Source: CAYLHB01 sp041908795 (lineage in GTDB: Bacteria; Patescibacteriota; Minisyncoccia; Phycocordibacterales; UBA12088). Taken from it: a DNA stretch of 34,743 bases. The notes beneath the pieces were generated by a model that saw nothing but the letters and a program-made list of their open reading frames with translations, was not told the DNA's origin and did not search any database. A program made the position numbers and the translations under genes. The stretch covers positions 1 through 34,743 of the forward strand of contig JAYRER010000036.1 in assembly GCA_041908795.1 (NCBI GenBank), written 5' to 3'. Shown here one piece after another: positions 8,062 through 15,413 of the stretch. Position 1 is the first letter of the stretch; each line of letters begins with the position of its first letter.

Positions 8062-10887
8062 ATGACCACACTATATAAACTTCCCATCACAGTACGCACC
8101 CTTGGCATCGCACTACTCCTTGCGAGTGGTGTGATAGGCGGTCTCTTTACACTTGAAGGGGCGTTGGGGGAACGTGATGCTGCCGCATGTTGGTCATGGA
8201 AGGGATGCGGAGAAACAGTTCCTTACTGCACACTTAAAGCGAGCACCGACTCTATACTGCAAGGTCAGTCAACAACGCTCACGTGGAGTACGGGTGGCGG
8301 GGTGGATTCCGTCGAGTTTATTGGTTTTCCTGATGCCTCATACCCTGCAAACGGTACGCTTACCGTGGTACCTACCGACTCGCACACATATCGTATTGTT
8401 GCCAAATCGAGTGCACGCAACAGTACCGCAGTCTGCCAAGTAACCGTGTCGGTCGGCGAAGCATGCCTCCCCGGCACCTGCAGCATGAGGGTTACCCCCA
8501 CTACAATTGTTGCCGGAGAGGAAGCGACCCTCACATGGGAAACCACCAATGTTGAGTCAGGGTCAATCAACCAAGGTGTAGGCGACGTCCCGCAGTCCGG
8601 CTCCGTGAAGTTAAAACCTAACGAAACCACCACCTACACGGGAACATTTCTAGACACTTCAGGTGCTACCCTCAGTTGTACGGCTACACTTACCGTCACG
8701 CCTCCATCCGTACCTGACCCAACATGTTCAATGGGTGCACTGCCTTCTGAAATTAAGCGCGGTGAGCAAGCAACGCTATATTGGGAGAGCTCCTCGGTTG
8801 AGAGCGCGAGTGTTGATCAAGGAATAGGTACGATTAGTACGAGTGGTACTCGCTTAGTGAGTCCTGCCACCACTACCACCTACACCGGTACTTTTATAGG
8901 TAAGAATGGAATGACAAAGGTATGTAGCGCAACAATTCTTGTACGTGATCCGGAACCTCCCGTGCCGGCATGTTCCCTCACGGCATCACCTGAAAGTATT
9001 GTGCGTGGTTCTTCGTCCACGCTCACATGGAGCGCAACTGATGTAACCGGAGGTGGTACACTCACGTCCGTTGGTGCCATTGGCATCTCGGGATCCGCGA
9101 GCGTTATGCCAACAGATACCACCACATACGTCGCTTCTTTCACAGGAAAAAATGGCGCCCCGATAAGCTGCGAGCGTACCGTCACGGTAACAGTTCCCAC
9201 ACCACCCACACCTGTCTGCAGCATCAGTGTCAATCCAAGTTCTGTGACGAAGGGGACATCAGCCCTACTTTCATGGACAAGTACACACGCCACCTCCGGT
9301 TCCATTTCCGCGGGGGTGGGCACAGTATCCCCTAACGGCACCGCAACCGTAACTCCGGAGTCAACCACCACGTATACCGGTACTTTTGTTGGTGAGGGAG
9401 GTAGTGCAACCTGTAGTGCGACACTCTCCGTAGTGCCACCGAGCGAAGAGCCACTTCCTACTTGCGCGATGAGCGTGACTCCAGCTTCGGTTGCAAGCGG
9501 CGGTTCCGCAACCCTCGCATGGTCAAGCACGAACGCAACCGGAGCATCCATATCTCAAGGTATTGGGACCGTAGCAACATCCGGTGCTACAACCGTTAGC
9601 ACCACCGAACCAAAGACATACGTGGGCACATTCACACGTGGTTCACAATCAGTAACGTGCAGTGCCACACTCTCCGTAGTGTCCGATAACGGAGGGGGGG
9701 GTGGCGGGGGACCGTGTCTCAATTGTGGTACCAAAAAAACGGTACGTAAAGTAGAAGAAAAGAAACCGTCGCCCACCATCGTACTTGCAAAGAAGGTCAC
9801 CACGGGATTGAGCTCCATCACCCTTGACCAGGTACCGTACACAGGCTTTACCGCAGGACCTTTCACCACATTGTTTTTTTGGATCGGTGTGCTGGCGGTG
9901 AGTGCGCTCGTCGCCTACCTTATAACATTGTTTACCCCTGTAACACGATTGCGTCGCGTGCTGGCACATATGTCACATGAAGGCACGCATATGTCGCGTA
10001 ATGTCGATCAACTGAAATTTTCTCCAACCGAAATATCACCGGTACAATCTCGTGATGAAAACCACTCATACTACTCATATACTGAGATGCAAACAGTGGA
10101 GACCAACGCGGTTGAAACCATTGCGCAAGCCGATAATATACTTCTCTCACCCGAAGCAAACCGCATGCTCCAATCTCAAATGGAACGTAGCGAGGAGGGT
10201 GCCACATTCCTTCGTAGAGTACTCGATCGTGCGAAGGCTACCTACAGCCGTGAGGATGGGTGGATTCTACTCTCGAAAGACCGAGTGAATGAGCTTCTCG
10301 GTATCCCACCTATGGAGAGGAGAGAAGAGCCCAAACACGCCCTCCCGCATAATTCTTCGCTGCACGATGTGACATTCAAGAATGTACGTAGCCTTGCGGC
10401 AAATCGTACCCCTCTTCGAACACCTCAGCAAACTCCTGCGCATACAGAAACGCAGCATCAGATAGTGCCAAGCACTGTTGCTCGAGACCAACAGAATGGC
10501 GAAGGACAACAAACTACACGCCCACAACTCTCCGGGCAAGAACATATGCCTATCGATCCATCACAAATGCTTGCCCATGCGCTTGTGTTGGGACAAGAAA
10601 ATCAAGCATACGCATTTGTACGCGAGCGCGTCCAAGAACAAACTCTTCAACGATCAATTGTTGTAACATTGGAGGCATTTGACAATGTATACAAGCATCG
10701 TTTAGAGGGGAACCACAATCCTGATACCGAGCTCGTGCGACTCACTGAATCATGGAACACTACCGATTTCGAGAAGATTCTTGGTTACCTTGTAGAGTGT
10801 GTTGATCACAGTTACGAAAACAGCATGGTGGGAGTGAAAGTTGGGCTTGTGAAAGTTTTTTCCTATCTTGCTTCAAAAAGTAGGTAG
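8062..10887 (+). CDS. Large Ig-like repeat surface protein with a membrane span and long cytoplasmic tail
   Basis: Predicted envelope protein of 941 residues; function unknown. An N-terminal hydrophobic segment (TLGIALLLASGVIGGLF) serves as signal or anchor. Six Ig-like beta-sandwich repeats follow, beginning at base positions 8227, 8479, 8725, 8971, 9217 and 9463. Each has a Cys near its start, a GxxxTLxW core, a TTTYTGTF-like strand and a second Cys before the last strand, consistent with one disulfide per repeat. Next come a Gly-rich hinge (seven Gly) with a CLNC pair, a transmembrane helix (about 600-625) and a cytoplasmic tail of about 315 residues, rich in Gln/Glu/His at first and helical at the end. 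ATG 8062 is preferred to the TTG at 8050. It lies downstream of the sortase gene. Confidence 0.8.
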   Translation: MTTLYKLPITVRTLGIALLLASGVIGGLFTLEGALGERDAAACWSWKGCGETVPYCTLKASTDSILQGQSTTLTWSTGGGVDSVEFIGFPDASYPANGTLTVVPTDSHTYRIVAKSSARNSTAVCQVTVSVGEACLPGTCSMRVTPTTIVAGEEATLTWETTNVESGSINQGVGDVPQSGSVKLKPNETTTYTGTFLDTSGATLSCTATLTVTPPSVPDPTCSMGALPSEIKRGEQATLYWESSSVESASVDQGIGTISTSGTRLVSPATTTTYTGTFIGKNGMTKVCSATILVRDPEPPVPACSLTASPESIVRGSSSTLTWSATDVTGGGTLTSVGAIGISGSASVMPTDTTTYVASFTGKNGAPISCERTVTVTVPTPPTPVCSISVNPSSVTKGTSALLSWTSTHATSGSISAGVGTVSPNGTATVTPESTTTYTGTFVGEGGSATCSATLSVVPPSEEPLPTCAMSVTPASVASGGSATLAWSSTNATGASISQGIGTVATSGATTVSTTEPKTYVGTFTRGSQSVTCSATLSVVSDNGGGGGGGPCLNCGTKKTVRKVEEKKPSPTIVLAKKVTTGLSSITLDQVPYTGFTAGPFTTLFFWIGVLAVSALVAYLITLFTPVTRLRRVLAHMSHEGTHMSRNVDQLKFSPTEISPVQSRDENHSYYSYTEMQTVETNAVETIAQADNILLSPEANRMLQSQMERSEEGATFLRRVLDRAKATYSREDGWILLSKDRVNELLGIPPMERREEPKHALPHNSSLHDVTFKNVRSLAANRTPLRTPQQTPAHTETQHQIVPSTVARDQQNGEGQQTTRPQLSGQEHMPIDPSQMLAHALVLGQENQAYAFVRERVQEQTLQRSIVVTLEAFDNVYKHRLEGNHNPDTELVRLTESWNTTDFEKILGYLVECVDHSYENSMVGVKVGLVKVFSYLASKSR
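8227..9690 (+). repeat. Six tandem Ig-like repeats within the surface protein gene
   Basis: Units begin at 8227, 8479, 8725, 8971, 9217 and 9463. The first is 252 bp and divergent. The next four are each exactly 246 bp (82 codons). The last runs into the Gly-rich hinge near 9690. The protein pattern is conserved, while the DNA has diverged. Confidence 0.85.
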
Positions 10888-10888
10888 C

Positions 10889-10914
10889 AAAAAATATACT
10901 GTAAATGTACAGTA
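10889..10914 (-). terminator. Rho-independent terminator of the 10889-11148 transcript
   Basis: On the minus strand the stem TACTGTA/TACAGTA with a CATT loop is followed by TATTTTTT. The plus strand has an A-run instead of a U-tract, so it does not serve the Ig-repeat gene. Confidence 0.75.
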
Positions 10915-11148
10915 CAGAAATACCCCCGCGGAAGCGACGATTGCACAATAGGTGCTATCATCGCTTACACGCGGAGGTCTTCGAGGGTGCCGAACTTGTC
11001 ACGCTCCGACCGGTAACCAAGTTGCATGGTTTCTGAGCACATACAACTTACGATCTACAGGCGCGCCAAAGTGCTTGACCCCTCTCTTTTCCATCCAGCT
11101 GAGATGGAATACTGGTGCCGGTAGCCCCGAATTGCTCACGGCAACACT
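10889..11148 (-). ncRNA. Candidate structured RNA of about 260 nt (alternative: frameshifted small gene)
   Basis: This fills the gap between the Ig-repeat gene and the aminotransferase. It has its own promoter (extended TGG-TATAAT, -10 at 11160-11155) and a terminator. Between them are three strong hairpins: 7 bp (11109-11103 with 11095-11089), 10 bp with one G-U (11049-11040 with 11028-11019), and a long one (10974-10926) with a 10-bp helix, a mismatch, a 4-bp helix and an outer CCGCG/CGCGG closure. I find none of the conserved blocks of RNase P, tmRNA, SRP or 6S RNA. The coding alternative is a frame opening with MEKRGVKHFGAPVDRK at 11094 that hits a stop at 11001-10999. An overlapping frame ends ERDKFGTLEDLRV at 10965. 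One skipped base would join them. Confidence 0.45.
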
Positions 11149-11154
11149 TTTAAC

Positions 11155-11163
11155 ATTATACCA
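11155..11163 (-). promoter_or_regulatory. Extended -10 promoter of the structured unit
   Basis: Minus strand TGG-TATAAT (-10 at 11160-11155), with TAGACA 18 bp upstream as a plausible -35. No in-frame start codon lies 6-7 nt downstream, unlike the leaderless genes in this window. Confidence 0.6.
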
Positions 11164-11184
11164 TACAACACAGTCAGCTGTCTA

Positions 11185-12486
11185 CTATGTTGCAATATAT
11201 AGTGCCACGCTTCTGGCTAACTGCTCGCACATGTCTGTGAATATGGCTTCATTTGGCTCCAAAATGGTCATACGAAAACCTTCCAAGTGGCTGTTCATGC
11301 CTGAGAGGGGTACTACGCAGATACCTGTGGAGGCCATGAGGTAGTAGACGAACCGCTTGTCGTTGGGGACATCGCGGACGAGGTGCTCTATGTACGTACG
11401 CACCTCTCCACTCTCGATAGGGAGTGTTTGGTCGTTACGGAGGACACCCTCGCGAAAAATCGGCGATGCGTAGAATGCTCCTTTCGGTTTGGTGACGAAC
11501 AGCCCTTCGACCTTTGACAGTGTGCTGTAGAGGATGTCCGCCTTTTTGCCGTACTCTGCGGCAACCGCGTTGAGGTGCTCGGGGTAGCGGGGGTCGGAAA
11601 AGATGAGAGGAAGCGCCTTTTGGGGTAGGGTGGTCGAACAGACTTCGAGCTGTTTTGCGTCATTGAGCGCCTTCACGTACCGCGAAAAGTTCTGATCGAC
11701 GCCTTTGTTATAGAATTCTATCCAACCACAACGACTCCCCGGCCAAGGCACCTCCTTCGAAAGCCCCTTCATCGCGAACCCCGGGACACCATTGAGTACG
11801 CGGGAGAGCGGCACCATGGGGTTGCCGTTGTAGGTGATATTTGAGTAAATTTCATCGCTCATTACGAAAAGGTTGAACTCGCGCGCTATAGCAACGATGC
11901 CCTCGAGTACCTCGCGCGGGTAGACAGTGCCGGTCGGGTTGTCAGGGTTGATGATGAGGATGCCCGCAACGTTCGGGTTGTACCTCACCTTGTTGCGCAT
12001 ATCCTCGAGATCAGGGAGCCATCCCTTTTCCGGCACAAGGTCATACGTGAGGTGGTCGCTCTTCGCATGCGCGGCCTCCGCCGAGGAGTGGGTGGGGTAG
12101 GCGGGATTGGGACCTAGGACCCGTGCGGAGGGGTGGAGGTAGAAAAACGAAGTCTGAATTGCATCACCCAATCCATTGAAAAATAATATATCGTCAGCGG
12201 TAATCTGCGCACCACCTTCGGCGTTCCTTCGCTCGGCAAGAAATTCACGGGTCGCTTTTACGCCCTTGGTCGGAGAGTAGCCCCATGAGCTGTCATCGTG
12301 CGCCACAAGATCAGATACGATATCCTTAATCCACTGAGGTACAGTGCACCCCTTGGCAACCGGGTCACCAATGTTCTCCCAGTAGATCGGTACGCCCATA
12401 CTTTTTAAACGCTCACCTACGGCAACAATTTCTCGTATCTCATAGGTGAGCTCATCTGCGCCCGGATGAACGATATTTCTCCGCAT
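11185..12486 (-). CDS. PLP-dependent class I/II aminotransferase
   Basis: Fold-type I pyridoxal-phosphate enzyme of 433 residues, in the aspartate/alanine/aromatic aminotransferase group; the substrate cannot be fixed from sequence. Visible hallmarks are the cofactor-binding GLGDAIQ region, INPDNPTGTVYP (the Asn that contacts PLP O3'), MSDEIYSNITYNG (the Asp to the pyridine nitrogen), and the Schiff-base lysine Lys244 in MKGLSKEVPWPGSRCGW. The C-terminal GICVVPLSGM...LEGFRMTILEP contains the Arg that binds the substrate carboxylate. The length is slightly above the usual 390-410. It lies downstream of thrS on the same strand, 124 bp away, with no terminator seen between them, so read-through from the T-box controlled unit is possible. 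The ATG at 12486 has no Shine-Dalgarno site. Confidence 0.88.
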   Translation of the reverse strand: MRRNIVHPGADELTYEIREIVAVGERLKSMGVPIYWENIGDPVAKGCTVPQWIKDIVSDLVAHDDSSWGYSPTKGVKATREFLAERRNAEGGAQITADDILFFNGLGDAIQTSFFYLHPSARVLGPNPAYPTHSSAEAAHAKSDHLTYDLVPEKGWLPDLEDMRNKVRYNPNVAGILIINPDNPTGTVYPREVLEGIVAIAREFNLFVMSDEIYSNITYNGNPMVPLSRVLNGVPGFAMKGLSKEVPWPGSRCGWIEFYNKGVDQNFSRYVKALNDAKQLEVCSTTLPQKALPLIFSDPRYPEHLNAVAAEYGKKADILYSTLSKVEGLFVTKPKGAFYASPIFREGVLRNDQTLPIESGEVRTYIEHLVRDVPNDKRFVYYLMASTGICVVPLSGMNSHLEGFRMTILEPNEAIFTDMCEQLARSVALYIAT

Positions 12487-12610
12487 GGTTGTACAGAGAG
12501 CTTACTACAAATATTGCTCACCTTAAAGCTGGGAAGGTGGTATAGATAGCTTGCTCCGTAGTGGCTTCCTTTGGTGCATGGGTGGTAATGATACACACTT
12601 CGAGGCTATT

Positions 12611-14383
12611 TTACATTTTCTCACGTATCTCCTTCGATATTCTCTCCAGTAGTGCGGCGGTGGGTAACCCCTCTGTTTTGGTACCATCTCGCTTTTCGAG
12701 CGTAACCGTGCCCGCGGCAACTTCTTTGTCACCTAGTACCGCCACATAGGGGAGCTTCTCAAGCTTCGCGACGCGAATACGCTTGCCGAGCGACTCATCA
12801 GCCGTATCAAGCTCGACGCGCACCCCGTTGGTAGACAATGCGTCGAACACTTCTTTAGCGAATGCACGGTGCGCCTCGCCGATAGGGAGTATGCGAATCT
12901 GTATCGGAGAAAGCCAGAGAGGAAACACGCCACCAAGATGCTCGATCAAGACCGCACTAAAACGTTCAATGGAGCCCATAATTGCGGAGTGAATCATAAC
13001 AATGCGTTCTTTCTCGCCTCGTTCGTTGATGCAAGTAAGATCAAAACGCTCAGGTAAGTTCATATCAAGCTGTATGGTTGCCACTTGATGCTCACGACCG
13101 ATTGAGTCGGTCGCCATGAAATCGAGTTTGGGACCATACATCGCCGCTTCGCCCTCCGCAATGAAGTAGTCTGCCTTGCGCGCCTCTGCAATACGTTTGA
13201 GTGCACCCTCCGCATTCTCCCATACTTCCTTCGTGCCAAGGTATTTCTCAAACGCACGTGGGTCATGGAATGAGAGTCGCACGCGAAGGCGAAAGTCGAA
13301 CGAGGTGTAGAGCGTGTCCACAATGTCCCAAATTTTTAAGAACTCTGCTTCCACTTGGCTCGTGCGGCAGAATACATGGCTATCATCTTGCGTGATCGAA
13401 AGCACCCGCGTGAGTCCGCCAAGCTCCCCAGACTGCTCGTCGCGGTACACCATGGTGGTTTCCGCATAGCGCTGGGGCATGTCGCGGTAGCTGTGCGGCG
13501 CACGCGCGAAAATCTGCGTGTGGTGCGGACAGTTCATAGGTTTGAGCGCATACTCTTTTCCTTCGCGTGTCGTGATGCGGAAAAGCTCGTCTGCAAACTT
13601 CTCCCAGTGACCGGAGGTTTCGTAGAGGTCTTTTTTCGTGATGTGGGGTATTGCGACACGTGTGTAGCCGTGGCGCTTACGGAGGTCCCACACGAAGCCA
13701 TCGAGCTCATGTCGGAGTATTGCCCCCTTAGGTGTCCAGAGCGGGAGTCCGGGACCAACAAGCTCGGAGAAGGTGAAGAGATCGAGCTCGCGGCCGAGTT
13801 TACGGTGGTCGCGCTTCCTCGCCTCTTCGAGCTGGGTGCGGTACGCCTCGAGCTCCTCCTTGGTGTTACACGCAAACCCGTAGATGCGTGTGAGCATCGC
13901 ATTCTTCTCGTCACCACGCCAGTACGCGCCCGCAACATGGGAGAGCGTGAACGAGTCGGCTACGATGTCGTTCGCAGGGTGCTCACAGTGGCCACCGCGA
14001 CAGAGGTCGGAGAAGAGCGGGGTGTCGCTTCCTGCCGCGTGTGAATGGTAGAGCGTGAGGGGCTCGCCTCGCGCGAGGATTTCGTCGACTAGCTCCGCTT
14101 TGTACGGGTTGTTCACAAATACCTCGCGTGCATGAGCTTCATTCACCTCCTCACCCTCAATCCTCGCCCATGTTTTGAGAAGCGTACGCATGGTCGCCTC
14201 AATCGCCGGCAGGTCACCATCCCCGGGCTTCTCACCACCTGAAAAATCAAAGTCGTAGTAGAAGCCCGTGTCTATCGCCGGTCCAAGCGTGGGCAGAGCG
14301 TACGGGTAATGATGCAAGACCGCGGCTGCGAGGAGATGCGCGAGCGTGTGGCGCTTCGCTTCAAGGGGTGAGGGAGATGACAT
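12611..14383 (-). CDS. thrS: Threonyl-tRNA synthetase lacking the N-terminal TGS domain
   Basis: Charges tRNA-Thr with threonine and edits Ser-tRNA-Thr. It has 590 residues against about 640 in E. coli. The protein begins directly at the editing (N2) domain: HTLAHLL supplies His12 and His16, and DLCRGGH supplies Cys128 and His132, the four editing-site residues. The roughly 60-residue TGS domain is absent. The class II core is intact (MNCPHHTQIF zinc-site Cys, YRDEQSGELGGLTRV, HSAIMGSIERF motif 3), followed by the anticodon-binding domain. The start is placed at 14383 because the mRNA leader upstream forms a T-box with terminator. An upstream in-frame ATG at 14437 would lie inside the terminator hairpin. 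There is no Shine-Dalgarno site before the start. Confidence 0.95.
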   Translation of the reverse strand: MSSPSPLEAKRHTLAHLLAAAVLHHYPYALPTLGPAIDTGFYYDFDFSGGEKPGDGDLPAIEATMRTLLKTWARIEGEEVNEAHAREVFVNNPYKAELVDEILARGEPLTLYHSHAAGSDTPLFSDLCRGGHCEHPANDIVADSFTLSHVAGAYWRGDEKNAMLTRIYGFACNTKEELEAYRTQLEEARKRDHRKLGRELDLFTFSELVGPGLPLWTPKGAILRHELDGFVWDLRKRHGYTRVAIPHITKKDLYETSGHWEKFADELFRITTREGKEYALKPMNCPHHTQIFARAPHSYRDMPQRYAETTMVYRDEQSGELGGLTRVLSITQDDSHVFCRTSQVEAEFLKIWDIVDTLYTSFDFRLRVRLSFHDPRAFEKYLGTKEVWENAEGALKRIAEARKADYFIAEGEAAMYGPKLDFMATDSIGREHQVATIQLDMNLPERFDLTCINERGEKERIVMIHSAIMGSIERFSAVLIEHLGGVFPLWLSPIQIRILPIGEAHRAFAKEVFDALSTNGVRVELDTADESLGKRIRVAKLEKLPYVAVLGDKEVAAGTVTLEKRDGTKTEGLPTAALLERISKEIREKM

Positions 14384-14404
14384 GTTTCGTTTGTGGTAAA
14401 TAAT

Positions 14405-14452
14405 AAAAAACATCCGAGCAACAACACGATTGCTCATGTGTTTGCTCGGACG
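14405..14452 (-). terminator. Regulated terminator of the thrS T-box
   Basis: Minus strand 11-bp stem CGTCCGAGCAA/TTGCTCGGATG with one G-U pair, extended by ACAC/GTGT, then six T (14410-14405). It competes with the antiterminator helix for bases 14452-14444. Confidence 0.85.
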
Positions 14453-14577
14453 ATCCTTATGGACCGCGGTTCCACCGGGCTTTCGAGGTTGTGTACCCCG
14501 ACTCTTTCGTAGTGCAGATTAGGCAATGGCGCTCGCACATGCGAGCCGTCGTGTGGTGGGCGACGCAATCTCTGCAC
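14405..14577 (-). promoter_or_regulatory. T-box riboswitch (transcriptional, tRNA-Thr responsive) in the thrS leader
   Basis: The leader binds uncharged tRNA to allow thrS transcription. Elements in order: a short Stem I closed by GTGCAGA/TCTGCAC (14577-14571 with 14518-14512); a stem-III-like hairpin (14500-14484); and the T-box core GGTGGAACCGCGG (14476-14464), which matches the family consensus. Antiterminator: GCCCGG (14480-14475) pairs with CCGAGC (14449-14444) with one mismatch. Between them are the 7-nt bulge TGGAACC (14474-14468) and a hairpin GCGGTCC-ATAA-GGATCGT. The same CCGAGC is part of the 5' arm of the terminator, so the two folds exclude each other. A Thr codon ACC (14557-14555) lies in a 9-nt loop of Stem I. 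Bulge TGGA predicts a tRNA discriminator base U73. Confidence 0.88.
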
Positions 14578-14581
14578 ATGC

Positions 14582-14609
14582 AGTGTAACGTGCAACGCTC
14601 ATTTGTCAA
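14582..14609 (-). promoter_or_regulatory. Promoter of the thrS T-box transcript
   Basis: TTGACA (14609-14604), 16-bp spacer, TACACT (14587-14582). The predicted start near 14576 coincides with the first base pairs of Stem I. Confidence 0.65.
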
Positions 14610-14747
14610 AATCAGTCGATTTCTAGTACAAAGTACGGCGCCCCATGCGATAGACAACGGGGCACATCAAATTAAAACTCAACTCCTATGAGTTGCCGTA
14701 GCGGTCGCGTCGTAAACGATACGGGCCTCTACGTGAAAGGATGGCGG
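14610..14747. other. Intergenic stretch between two divergent promoters
   Basis: No gene is seen. It holds two small inverted repeats, GCCCC/GGGGC (14640-14644 with 14659-14663) and CAACTC-CTAT-GAGTTG (14680-14695). Neither has a U-tract or a recognised function. Confidence 0.4.
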
Positions 14748-14776
14748 TTGCGTCGTGGGGAGGATTAAGTCATACT
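14748..14776 (+). promoter_or_regulatory. Leaderless-type promoter of the BsuPI-like gene
   Basis: TTGCGT (14748-14753), 17-bp spacer, CATACT (14771-14776), then 6 nt and ATG 14783. A GGAGG at 14758-14762 lies about 20 nt upstream of the start, too far to act as a Shine-Dalgarno site. Confidence 0.65.
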
Positions 14777-14782
14777 TACGGT

Positions 14783-15382
14783 ATGAAGAAAATGGTGGTG
14801 GTTGCAGGTATTATAGCGATGCTCGTGGCGACAACGGGTATCGTCTACGCGCAGACGTACCGACTCTACACACTTGGTGGTTTTGTGGAGATGCTCATTG
14901 AGCGCGGTATCGTTACAAGTGCGGTTGCACAGAAAGCGCGTGAGATTGTAAAGTTGGTGGAACGAGTGGAAGATGCGCCTACGCCCACCATCCCCACACA
15001 CCTTAACGCCAACAAAGTGGAAGTTTCGGTCTCGCAGCTCATCGAGCACGCGAACTTGAACTACAAAGCGGGAAGCGACATACGAGGGCTACTCCTCCTT
15101 GTGAAGAACATGAGCACCTCCACAATTGAGCTTGAAACGAAGCGGCGCTGTCAAGTGGTGTACCGCATTAAAGATGGTGGTGGTACCGTGCTCTACAATA
15201 AGGATACTAGTGAGCAGTGTTCCAAAAACGAGCGGGTTACCTACCTACTTAAAGGAAGTGACACCCGGATGTTTGAGGTTCGACACCGGCAAATCGACTT
15301 CCCACTTGCGAAGGGAACGTACACTTTCGAACTTGAGTACCCCGGCTATGGGGGAGGGTCGCGCACAGTTATCGTGGAGTAG
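14783..15382 (+). CDS. Secreted protein with BsuPI-like (intracellular proteinase inhibitor fold) domain
   Basis: Predicted exported protein of 199 residues, function unknown. MKKMVVVAGIIAMLVATTGIVYAQ is a textbook signal peptide with likely cleavage after the AQ region. A helical segment follows (YTLGGFVEMLIERGIVTSAVAQKAREIV, about 30-60) of the kind often found near the N-terminus of exported CPR proteins. The C-terminal half is all-beta: a strand containing LLLLVKNMSTSTIELE, then CQVVYRIKDGGGTVLYNK, a gap, LLKGSDTRMFEV, and FPLAKGTYTFELEYPGYGG. This order is that of the BsuPI family, although the match is by eye only. Two Cys (in RRCQVV and SEQCSK) could form a disulfide. It is convergent with dnaE. 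Confidence 0.65.
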   Translation: MKKMVVVAGIIAMLVATTGIVYAQTYRLYTLGGFVEMLIERGIVTSAVAQKAREIVKLVERVEDAPTPTIPTHLNANKVEVSVSQLIEHANLNYKAGSDIRGLLLLVKNMSTSTIELETKRRCQVVYRIKDGGGTVLYNKDTSEQCSKNERVTYLLKGSDTRMFEVRHRQIDFPLAKGTYTFELEYPGYGGGSRTVIVE

Positions 15383-15413
15383 TGGAGCCACCGGTCGCAC
15401 GTCTGAACACTAT

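Noticed and set aside
10926..10974. Long hairpin considered as part of SRP RNA, RNase P or tmRNA
   Set aside because: None of the conserved blocks (SRP tetraloop with its AGCA internal loop, RNase P GAGGAAAGTC, tmRNA T-arm and CCA end) is present on either strand.
10952..11344. A 130-residue plus-strand open frame between the Ig-repeat gene and the aminotransferase
   Set aside because: It runs antisense through the aminotransferase 3' end and the structured minus-strand unit, has no start context, and its composition is not protein-like.
14512..14577. tRNA-like fold (7-bp closing helix with internal hairpins)
   Set aside because: No T-arm GTTCRA sequence, no D-arm pattern and wrong spacing; it lies directly upstream of a T-box core and is better explained as Stem I.
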